Part shown: positions 8,836 through 16,364 of the stretch, in pieces
How the letters are laid out: every line of letters begins with the position of its first letter
Position numbering within the stretch: the stretch's first letter is position 1
Assembly: GCA_903850335.1 (NCBI GenBank)
Contig: CAINLJ010000260.1
Coordinates: 41,021 to 105,020 of the forward strand
DNA from: an uncultured Bacteroidia bacterium
GTDB taxonomy: Bacteria > Bacteroidota > Bacteroidia > Bacteroidales > Prolixibacteraceae
DNA: 64,000 nucleotides
Reading direction: 5' to 3'
Notes under the pieces: generated by a model
The model's input: only the letters and a program-made list of their open reading frames with translations
Database searches by the model: none
Told to the model about the DNA's origin: nothing
Translations under genes and position numbers: made by a program

Positions 8836-10014
8836 ATGATCATTTTTGACAACTTCCTCAAAAAGTTAATAATAGGCTTTGCGTTCACCGGGCTCCTGTC
8901 TTTCACAAATCTTGCACAGGAGGAATATAAAGATCCTAAAAATAAAGCCTTGCAGGAACTTTATCCGGGTGGGCCTTTTTATGAAGTTCAGAATTATACT
9001 CAGTCCAATAGCACGAAAAACCCTAAGAACATAATCCTTATGATTGGTGATGGGATGGGACTTGCTCATGTATATTCGGCTATGACTGCAAACAGAGGTC
9101 ATCTGTTCCTTGAAAATTTTAAGCATATCGGGTTCTCAAAAACATATTCTTCAAGCGATTATATCACCGATTCTGCTGCGGGTGTAACTGCCCTTGCTTG
9201 TGGGGTTAAGACTTTTAACGGAGCCTTAGGGGTCGATCCTGAAAAAAAGCCTGTAAAAAATATCCGTGAGCTGGCAGAAAACAAAGGCCTTAAAACCGGC
9301 CTCGTTTCAACCTCTGCAATTACTCACGCGACTCCAGCCGGATTTGTCGCACACATAGATTCAAGAGGTGAGTACGAAGAGATTGCTGCCCAGTTTCTAA
9401 AAACCAATATTGATGTTTTTATTGGTGGCGGGAGCAAAAATTTCGAATCCCGCAAGGATGGAAGAAACCTGAGTAAGGAATTGATTGATAAGGGATATAA
9501 AGTATTATATACAATTGCTGATATCAAAAAAAGTACCACCGGCAAATTGGCAGGATTTACAGCACCTGAGCATGATGCACCAATGCCCGCCCGCGGTGAT
9601 GTGCTCGTTCCGGCAACTGAGACTGCAATTAAACTGCTTTCTCAAACTTCAAAAGGGTTCTTTCTTATGGTGGAAGGTTCCGAAATTGACTTTCTGGCGC
9701 ACGAGAATATTACCCCCGGAGTTGTTCTTGAAACACTTGATTTCGACCGGGCAATAGGTGCTGCCTTAAAGTTCGCAGCCTCAAATGGCGAAACTTTAAT
9801 CATTGTCACAGCTGACCATGAAACAGGTGGTATGTCAATTAATGGAGGTGATTATAAGACCGGAATGGTGACTGCCAAATATACCTCAGGCGAGCATACA
9901 GGAATTGCCGTGCCGGTTTACGCTTTTGGTCCCGGAGCAGAGCAGTTTACTGGATTTATTGAAAATACGGATATTGCCAAAAGAATGATGAAACTGTTAC
10001 AGCTTACTCCTTGA
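8836..10014 (+). CDS. Exported alkaline phosphatase (PhoA family)
   Basis: A 392-residue exported phosphomonoesterase with an N-terminal signal peptide (hydrophobic IIGFAFTGLLSFTNLAQ). Catalytic elements of the PhoA family follow in order: NIILMIGDGMG with the first metal-binding Asp, YITDSAAGVTALACG with nucleophile Ser113, a GSEIDFLAHEN metal motif, TADHETGG, and a final His in SGEHTGIAVP. Predicted location is the periplasm or cell surface, releasing phosphate from organic esters. The gene is 39 nt after terC. The following genes point the other way, so it is the last member of this plus-strand run. Confidence 0.9.
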   Translation: MIIFDNFLKKLIIGFAFTGLLSFTNLAQEEYKDPKNKALQELYPGGPFYEVQNYTQSNSTKNPKNIILMIGDGMGLAHVYSAMTANRGHLFLENFKHIGFSKTYSSSDYITDSAAGVTALACGVKTFNGALGVDPEKKPVKNIRELAENKGLKTGLVSTSAITHATPAGFVAHIDSRGEYEEIAAQFLKTNIDVFIGGGSKNFESRKDGRNLSKELIDKGYKVLYTIADIKKSTTGKLAGFTAPEHDAPMPARGDVLVPATETAIKLLSQTSKGFFLMVEGSEIDFLAHENITPGVVLETLDFDRAIGAALKFAASNGETLIIVTADHETGGMSINGGDYKTGMVTAKYTSGEHTGIAVPVYAFGPGAEQFTGFIENTDIAKRMMKLLQLTP

Positions 10015-10051
10015 ACTTTTAGCTTAACCGGAACTCTTACCTGATATTCAA

Positions 10052-10867
10052 TTAATGTATTGGACCCGAGAAAAAGGTATCTACCTTACGATTGAATTCA
10101 TCGGAAAAATCGATTAATGTAGCATGTCCGGAACCTGGTAAGATCCACAAATAGGCATTTGGAATACTTTGGAATATCTGCATTGTATGCTCAACACGGA
10201 TTAAATCATGGTCTCCGCCAATTATAAGCGAAGGACACTTTATCGAGCGCATGGCAGACAGTGATATATTCGGTTGATTCCAGTCGAGCAGAAAGAGCTT
10301 CCAATCGTTCTTCTCTTTTGGAGTTCTAAAGTCTGAAGGCTTAGTATTTTCAAATCTCTTTTTGTCATTTAGCCACAAGGAGGGTATAATGGCCGTAGAA
10401 TCAGGCCAGATATTTGCTCCTGTTGAGGCAAGTCTTATGACCTTTTCAGGATGACGCATTGCAAGTAACAAAGCATTAATTCCACCGTCACTCCAACCTA
10501 GTACATAAGCTGAATCAATGTGCATAGCTTCTAAAAGTGCAGCTTCGTCATCTGCCATCATTTCAAAGCTTAACGAATCCGCAGGGTCAATGGATTTACC
10601 CTGAGACCTGCTGTCAAGGGCAATAACCTTATAATCTTTTGCGAAATATGCGATGTTATTTCTAAATGCGTCGATAGAACCACCATTACCATGAATAAGT
10701 AACAATGGTTTCCCACTCCCGTAAACTTCGCAGTACATATTAATTCCTCTTATGGGAAAATATTTTCCGGTATCTTCGTTATTTCCATATTGTACAGGTT
10801 GTGTCTGACTGTGTGCACAACCTACAGTTACCCAGATCAGAACCAGAATCGAAATTAAATTATTCAT
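10052..10867 (-). CDS. Alpha/beta-hydrolase lipoprotein
   Basis: A 271-residue protein with a lipoprotein signal (VTVGC, lipidated Cys17). The fold shows LLLIHGNGGS (oxyanion loop, residues 55-64), the nucleophile elbow GWSDGG with Ser126, a likely acid in GGDHD, and the catalytic His in GSGHATL. It belongs to the broad alpha/beta-hydrolase class of esterases and peptidases; substrate is not predictable. It lies 14 nt downstream of the SDR gene on the same strand and so probably forms a two-gene operon with it. Confidence 0.83.
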   Translation of the reverse strand: MNNLISILVLIWVTVGCAHSQTQPVQYGNNEDTGKYFPIRGINMYCEVYGSGKPLLLIHGNGGSIDAFRNNIAYFAKDYKVIALDSRSQGKSIDPADSLSFEMMADDEAALLEAMHIDSAYVLGWSDGGINALLLAMRHPEKVIRLASTGANIWPDSTAIIPSLWLNDKKRFENTKPSDFRTPKEKNDWKLFLLDWNQPNISLSAMRSIKCPSLIIGGDHDLIRVEHTMQIFQSIPNAYLWILPGSGHATLIDFSDEFNRKVDTFFSGPIH

Positions 10868-10881
10868 CGGGATAGTATTAG

Positions 10882-11604
10882 CTAAGGATTCATTCTGTTA
10901 AAGTAATCGGCAGTGACTTCATTGTTTGCTTTCGCCCTTGCTTCACTCATTCCGAAGGTAAGTTCAGTTTTCCCTTCTTTCAGTTGCCGGAATATCGAAT
11001 CCACAAATTCACTGACAGGCGGGTAATCGTTGTGTATACCTTTCCCGCCCAGGTCGGTATTCAATGCGGGAGGGATCATTTCGATAACTTCGATATTTGC
11101 AGATTTTAATAAATGCCGCAAGGAAAGCGTGAATGATCGGAAAAACGCTTTTGTAGCGCAGTAAACAGGGACCTTTGAAAGTGGGATGAATGCTAATCCT
11201 GAGGTAACATTAATGATTGTATCCAACGATTTTAAGTTCGAGAACAAAGTTGTCAAATGAACGGGAGCTAAAATGTTGGTAGTGATCTCGTCATTGGCTT
11301 TTTGGTAAAAATCCGTATCAGAAATGCTCATCCAGTTTTGAATTCCTGCATTATTTACAAGAACATTTAAGTCGTTATGGTTTTCGTTAATCCAGTTATA
11401 AAGATTAATCCGCTCCTCTTCGATAGACAAATCGCATACTTTAGTGACTACAGACGGATATTTGGTGGCAACTTCTTTTAATAAATCTTCGCGCCTTCCG
11501 CAGATAATCACTGTATTATTTTCCTTTATAAACCTTTCAGTCAATCCGAGTCCTATTCCACTGGCTCCACCAGTTATCAGGATTTTATTGTTTGACAATT
11601 TCAT
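10882..11604 (-). CDS. Short-chain dehydrogenase/reductase (DltE-like)
   Basis: A 240-residue cytoplasmic oxidoreductase of the classical SDR family. The NAD(P)-binding TGGASGIGLG is at residues 11-20, NNAG at 84-87, a catalytic Ser in NVTSG near residue 135, and YCATK with Tyr148 and Lys152. The overall sequence resembles the DltE-type SDR subgroup. Substrate is unknown. It is followed closely by the alpha/beta-hydrolase gene. A TACTTTTG box on the minus strand lies 26 nt before its start. Confidence 0.87.
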   Translation of the reverse strand: MKLSNNKILITGGASGIGLGLTERFIKENNTVIICGRREDLLKEVATKYPSVVTKVCDLSIEEERINLYNWINENHNDLNVLVNNAGIQNWMSISDTDFYQKANDEITTNILAPVHLTTLFSNLKSLDTIINVTSGLAFIPLSKVPVYCATKAFFRSFTLSLRHLLKSANIEVIEMIPPALNTDLGGKGIHNDYPPVSEFVDSIFRQLKEGKTELTFGMSEARAKANNEVTADYFNRMNP

Positions 11605-11629
11605 TTTTTTACTTTTTGAGTTTAAACAA

Positions 11630-11637
11630 CAAAAGTA
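11630..11637 (-). promoter_or_regulatory. -7 box for SDR-hydrolase pair
   Basis: The minus-strand sequence TACTTTTG (plus CAAAAGTA) matches TAnnTTTG and lies 26 nt before the SDR start. A good -33 TTTG was not found. The remaining stretch 11638-11967 holds no gene that I can support. Confidence 0.42.
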
Positions 11638-11967
11638 AAGGATAAAATCATCTTTAGAAGTAAGCCTTATTTTTTGGTGTTATTTAATCTACATAGTTTG
11701 TCATTCTATGGCATATTTGTTATTCCTTTGACAGGAACTGGTCTTTTGAAAGAAAGCAGAAATGGAAACCATGATAATGGCTTTTACAAAATCTCTAAAA
11801 TCCAAAAATATAAATTCTGTTTTCATTATATAACCCAGCGGTAGCAGACTTTTGATAAAGCCTCTTTGACGCATATAGGCTCGAATATCCTACAACTTTT
11901 CATCTGATCCAAAAATAGCACCCGGCAAATCATTTCGATTCGGTATTTCAAAATACCCTATAAATAA

Positions 11968-12004
11968 AGTGAGTGGAATATCGAAATTTGATATTCCACT
12001 CACT
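11968..12004 (-). terminator. Hairpin terminator after the small Lys-rich gene
   Basis: A perfect 15-bp inverted repeat (AGTGAGTGGAATATC and its complement) with a 7-nt loop lies 30 nt past the stop of the minus-strand gene at 12035. Read on the minus strand, it is followed by a T-rich run (TTTATTTATAG), as expected of an intrinsic terminator. Confidence 0.7.
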
Positions 12005-12034
12005 ATATTAATTCTTAAACCAGACAGTTAAGTA

Positions 12035-12349
12035 TTATTTTTTTGCCTTAGGTTTTTCTTTCTCTTTGTTTGCTTTATAACGCATATCCGGAGTGCCATC
12101 TTTTTTCAAAGGTCCGGCCGGTTTTGCTTCGTTGTTTTTGAACCGTTTGTCCGGAGTCCCATCTTTCTTTAACACTGCGGGTTTTGCTGTTTCGGCTTTC
12201 TTTTCAGGAGCCTTTTTTACTTCTGCCGCTTTTGCAGGAGCAACTTTCGTTTTAGCCTGTTCTTTTTTTGATGGTTTGGCTGCATCCTGAGCAACACCTA
12301 AAACTGAAAATCCCAGCGATAAAATTAATACGATCAATAAATTTTTCAT
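12035..12349 (-). CDS. Small exported Lys/Ala/Pro-rich repeat protein
   Basis: A 104-residue protein with a signal peptide ending near GVAQDA, then a low-complexity Lys/Ala/Pro/Glu region. It ends in two copies of a short motif, LKKDGTPDKRFKNN and LKKDGTPDMRYKAN, followed by a basic tail. Such KDGTPD repeats occur in small exported proteins of Bacteroidota (recalled, not checked); I know of no function. It is transcribed alone and followed by a strong hairpin, which supports it being a real, expressed gene. Confidence 0.7.
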   Translation of the reverse strand: MKNLLIVLILSLGFSVLGVAQDAAKPSKKEQAKTKVAPAKAAEVKKAPEKKAETAKPAVLKKDGTPDKRFKNNEAKPAGPLKKDGTPDMRYKANKEKEKPKAKK

Positions 12350-12660
12350 TTTATTTTCATCCGAGTTTATAGTGCTGATACTGCACTTTTAAAGGGTTAT
12401 AATTCTCTTACTCATAAGGCTTTTCAGAAACGCCCCATTTTTTAAGGTTGGAAATGGCCCAAATCACAATGTTCATTTAACCTAACCAGTTTAGTCGGTG
12501 AGATCATGTCAAAAATATAAATTTCTTGATAACAGATGTAAAAAAAAGCGGAAAATTTTAGTCAGAGACTGATTAGCTATATTTAAAAGATTTAAATATC
12601 AATAGAAGTCCTGATGGTTTACTGATAATTTTAGTGTTTATTATTTGTACCCAATAACAC

Positions 12661-12697
12661 CTGCCGCGCTTCTCATCAGATCCGCGCATGCGGGCAG
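12661..12697. repeat. GC-rich imperfect hairpin
   Basis: A 37-nt GC-rich patch inside AT-rich DNA whose ends pair (CTGCC with GGCAG, then GCGC with GCGC) around a loop. It is not followed by a T-run on either strand. It could be a dispersed intergenic repeat or a remnant; copy number cannot be judged from one window. Confidence 0.35.
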
Positions 12698-12987
12698 TCA
12701 ACAACCGCTGTTAAATAATTTATTTGGTCTGGATTTGTTGGGTTTATATCAGAGGGCCTCAATTTGTATGAGATGCTACTCGTATCAACGGGTACAGTTG
12801 GGAGAGGGTTATCTTGCTACTTATAACCTTTAAATCCAATCAAACCATAACTTTGTTTGAATTTCAGTTCATATTCAATACCCCTACCAGTAATATGAAA
12901 AGGTGATGGACAATGCCAGGAGGTGGATACCCCTAACTCTTTTAAAAATTAGTTAAATGGAATTAGTTACATTATAATAATAAATGT

Positions 12988-12995
12988 AGATTTGT
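12988..12995 (+). promoter_or_regulatory. -7 box upstream of GH78-like gene
   Basis: TAGATTTG matches TAnnTTTG. It lies about 170 nt before the GH78-like ATG, leaving a long leader. No good -33 element is visible. Confidence 0.35.
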
Positions 12996-13166
12996 AATTC
13001 TGACAAGAGATTATATTATTGCAAGCCTTCTGTTTTTACAGGAATCCTGGTTCAGTAAGGCTTCATCTTTTTATTGGTGTATTCAAGGATTTAGTTTGTG
13101 ATCGACAACCTCAATGAAAAGATAAATCGGATTCAGTGAACCATCACAAAAACAACTAAATGGAAT

Positions 13167-15389
13167 ATGGTTAGGGGAACATTTACGATATCGATAATTG
13201 CTACTTTGTTTATTTCATCTTCTCTCTATTCAGGAAATAGCACGAAGGATGATTTGACAAGAAAAGGTATCACATTAACCCATCCTCCCATGAAGGATTA
13301 TGGGTTAAAGGATTATATCTATCAGTCAAAAGACCTCCCTCACTCTGAAAATGTCCCTTGGAAACTTGTATGCCAGATGCCCTACAATTGTCATTTTCAG
13401 CCGTGGATGCAGATCGAAGCAGCTGTGGGGAAAGTTATCGACCTGAACTCCAGTAATCCGCTGGTTCTTTATCTTACAAAGACTGAACAATATATCACAT
13501 TATCAGGCGATCAGATCTATGAAGCCAAAAATTGGATTAGCGGTGAAGGTGCAATTTACACGATACCTGCCGGGGTGACTGTAAAATCGGTTAAATATCG
13601 TGAAACAGGCTACGCCACAACGTTTGCCGGTTCTTTTGAATGCAATGACAACGACTATAATATTCTATGGAAAAAAGGGGCTAGAACAGCCTATCTTTGT
13701 ATGAGAGACTGGTTTTATGATTGTCCGGACAGGGAGAGGGTAGGGTTCTGGGGGGATGGAACACCTGAACTGAACCAGTGTTTCTATGCTTTTGACACTT
13801 CTTCACATGCATTATGCAAAGATCTTGTTTTAAGACCGCTCGAGTCAGGTTTCTATCCCGGCCAACAACTTGAGTTTATGGGTCAGTATGGTTTGTGGTT
13901 TTATTATATGCAAACAGGAGACCTTGAATCCATAAATAAGATGTACCAGCAAACGCGGATGTTTCTAATGGCAACCTACCAATTCGGCAGGAAAAAACAA
14001 TGGTTTGATTGGGGAAAAGACAGTAAAGATGTGGCAGTGATTGAGAACTGCTTTATGTATATTGACCTGAAGTCACTAAAAAATATGGCTTTGGTTACCG
14101 GTCATTCCAATGATACGATTGCCATCAACACAAAGCTTGACAGTATCAAAAGCGGTTTTAATCAAAATTATTGGAAAGGAAGTTATTATATGTCAGATCA
14201 GGTATCTATCCCCGACGATAGGGCAAATGCGATGGCTGTAAATGCAGGTTTGGCAGATCCTTCAAAATGGGATGCAATCTACAACCATGTTCTTACAAAA
14301 TACTTCAATTCCAGCTGTTTTTTTGACAGATGGGTCTTTGAAGCCCTGTGCATAATGGGCAAACAGGAATATGCCCTTCTCAGGATGTATAACCGTTACA
14401 AAACGATGATTCCCTGCAGTTTCACAACTCTTTGGGAACATTACGACAGGTGGTGGGCGTCAAGGATAAATGCGTATGATGAAGGTTCTTCACTCAATCA
14501 CGGGTGGAACCCTCCTGTTCTTTTGCTTTCTCAGACTATCGCCGGTGTTTCGCCTGAGGAGCCGGGCTGGAGTACCTACCACGTTTTTCCTAAAGAGGCA
14601 TTTCTGACCTCCTTTAAAGTAGTTGTCCCCTCCGTTAAAGGGGATATAAAAATTGAAATGAAAAAAACCGCCGTCGAATATTCGCTTGGGATTATATCTC
14701 CGGGCAATACAAAAGCGATTGTGGGTATACCTAAAGGCTCATTTACAACTCTTAAATCAATTAAGGTCAACGGCAGGATAATCTGGAACGGATCCTATGT
14801 TAGAGTTATTAAAGGTATTTCATGGGGCGGGGAGGATTCGGGATATATAAAATTTATTGCAACACCCGGGAAATGGAATTTTGTCGCAACAGGGTTGCTG
14901 CCTTTGACTTCACCCAAACCACTGCCAATTTCTGTTCCAGGCGACCTTAAACTTGACAAAAAATCATGGACTGCAACTGCGTCAGTGAAAGACAGCCTGT
15001 TCCTTTTCAGCGGAGATAAAATTCCGATTGAAGTGCCGGCAGCAAATGCAATCGACGGAGATCACTGGACGGGATGGCGCGACATGACAGCAAAACAACA
15101 TCCCGGGCAATGGTTAAAGCTCGATATGAAGAAGCAGGAGAAATTTGATAAAGTTGTTCTCGATAATACATGGGCCCAATGGGATTCACCAAATAAGTAT
15201 TCAGTCTCAGTGTCAAATGATGACAAAGATTGGGGTATCCCGGTTGCAACTGGTTCCGGGCAACCCGGAATTACTTCTGTTGACTTCCCATTGCAGGATG
15301 CCCGCTATTTAAGGATTACACAAACAGGTACAGATACGACCTATCATTGGTCGGTATATGAAATTGATGTTTACAGGAGAATGAAATAA
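13167..15389 (+). CDS. Exported GH78-like alpha-L-rhamnosidase with discoidin-type domain
   Basis: An exported protein of 740 residues (signal peptide within the first 24). A short beta domain precedes an (alpha/alpha)6 catalytic region. The GH78 hallmark near residue 185 reads YDCPDRERVGFWGD (family form DCPQRDERLGWTGD); later come TTLWEHYDRWW around Glu424 and SSLNHGWN. Residues 600-740 form an F5/8 type C (discoidin) domain: AIDGDHWTGWRD, DKVVLDN and ARYLRITQTG. Family knowledge: GH78 enzymes remove terminal alpha-L-rhamnose by inversion. The protein is shorter at its N-terminus than classical GH78 enzymes. It opens a run of rhamnosidase genes, with a transporter 30 nt downstream. The rhamnosidase activity is likely but not certain; related six-hairpin hydrolases cannot be ruled out. 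Confidence 0.8.
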   Translation: MVRGTFTISIIATLFISSSLYSGNSTKDDLTRKGITLTHPPMKDYGLKDYIYQSKDLPHSENVPWKLVCQMPYNCHFQPWMQIEAAVGKVIDLNSSNPLVLYLTKTEQYITLSGDQIYEAKNWISGEGAIYTIPAGVTVKSVKYRETGYATTFAGSFECNDNDYNILWKKGARTAYLCMRDWFYDCPDRERVGFWGDGTPELNQCFYAFDTSSHALCKDLVLRPLESGFYPGQQLEFMGQYGLWFYYMQTGDLESINKMYQQTRMFLMATYQFGRKKQWFDWGKDSKDVAVIENCFMYIDLKSLKNMALVTGHSNDTIAINTKLDSIKSGFNQNYWKGSYYMSDQVSIPDDRANAMAVNAGLADPSKWDAIYNHVLTKYFNSSCFFDRWVFEALCIMGKQEYALLRMYNRYKTMIPCSFTTLWEHYDRWWASRINAYDEGSSLNHGWNPPVLLLSQTIAGVSPEEPGWSTYHVFPKEAFLTSFKVVVPSVKGDIKIEMKKTAVEYSLGIISPGNTKAIVGIPKGSFTTLKSIKVNGRIIWNGSYVRVIKGISWGGEDSGYIKFIATPGKWNFVATGLLPLTSPKPLPISVPGDLKLDKKSWTATASVKDSLFLFSGDKIPIEVPAANAIDGDHWTGWRDMTAKQHPGQWLKLDMKKQEKFDKVVLDNTWAQWDSPNKYSVSVSNDDKDWGIPVATGSGQPGITSVDFPLQDARYLRITQTGTDTTYHWSVYEIDVYRRMK

Positions 15390-15419
15390 GAACTGGAGAA
15401 ATGTAGAGCTTAGTAATCA

Positions 15420-16289
15420 ATGGAGATATTTCTAAAAACCATCCTGGGACTTATGACAGGTCTCTTCGGGTATTTTTTTGCAGGTGATGTTTTTAAAAAC
15501 AGAAAACTGATCTCTGGGAAACCATGGTCAGTACTTCTGGGGATCGGATTCATCACCAACTTTTTCGATACCATGGGAATCGGAAGTTTTGCCCCACTGA
15601 CGGCTATCTTCAAGTTTCTTAAACTTGTCGATGACCGTGTTATTCCGGGAACTCTAAACGTCGGAAACACAATTCCAACTGTTGTTCAGGCGTTTCTTTT
15701 TATGACGATTGTCGAAGTAGACCCTGTAACCCTCTTCTCCATGTCAGCTGCAGCGCCCGTTGGTGCGCTGCTTGGCGCAGCCAGGGTAGCCAGGATGTCA
15801 CGCCGTACGATTCAGCTTGGATTGGGGTTTGGCCTTATGATCGTGGCACTTCTCATCATAGCTGGTTTTTTGGACCTTATGCCGGTAGGTGGTACAGCGA
15901 TTGGATTAACCGGGTGGAAACTAGTCTTAATTGTTTTTATATGCTTTATATTTGGCGCTTTGCAAACCATAGGTATCGGATTTTATGCTCCATGTATGGC
16001 TATGGTATACCTCTTCGGACTTCATCCTCAGACTGCTTTCCCGATTATGATGACAGCAACTGCCATGCTTATGGTTGCCGGCGGGGCAAGATTTGTCAAG
16101 GAAAATGCATATGACAGGAAAATATCTGTTTCACTGACGTTGGCAGGTGTTCCAGGGGTGTTTCTAGCTGCTTTTGTCTTCAAATCCTTGCCTTTAAATG
16201 TACTGAAAGGGATTGTGAGTGTAGTTGTTATGTATACCTCAGTTTGGATGTTTATATCTTCAACACGCAGTAACCCTGAGACAATTTAA
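15420..16289 (+). CDS. TauE/SafE-family permease
   Basis: A 289-residue integral membrane protein with about eight hydrophobic segments in two homologous halves, each with a Gly-rich motif (IGFITNFFDTMGIGSFAP and TIGIGFYAPCMAMVYL). This is the TauE/SafE pattern associated with export or uptake of sulfite, sulfonates or related anions. It stands between the GH78-like and the first GH106-like gene with short gaps, so co-expression with the rhamnosidases is likely. Two sulfatases are encoded later in the window, so removal of sulfur oxyanions is a reasonable guess, but the substrate is unproven. Confidence 0.8.
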   Translation: MEIFLKTILGLMTGLFGYFFAGDVFKNRKLISGKPWSVLLGIGFITNFFDTMGIGSFAPLTAIFKFLKLVDDRVIPGTLNVGNTIPTVVQAFLFMTIVEVDPVTLFSMSAAAPVGALLGAARVARMSRRTIQLGLGFGLMIVALLIIAGFLDLMPVGGTAIGLTGWKLVLIVFICFIFGALQTIGIGFYAPCMAMVYLFGLHPQTAFPIMMTATAMLMVAGGARFVKENAYDRKISVSLTLAGVPGVFLAAFVFKSLPLNVLKGIVSVVVMYTSVWMFISSTRSNPETI

Positions 16290-16364
16290 TAAAATGATAA
16301 ATTTGATATTAAAGCGGTGTGGGACAGCTGTCCGACTAATTTGTCAGAAAAAAAAGAATTCTTT

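Larger units (their letters stand above)
12350..13166 (+). other. Long intergenic region before the rhamnosidase block
   Basis: About 820 bp of mostly AT-rich DNA between divergent genes. The 62-codon ORF at 12645 has no recognisable features and crosses a GC-rich hairpin. A -7-type box is at 12988-12995. I see no RNA gene I can name. Confidence 0.5.

Noticed and set aside
12645-12833. 62-codon ORF in the long intergenic region
   Set aside because: It runs across the GC-rich hairpin and has no family features; likely chance.
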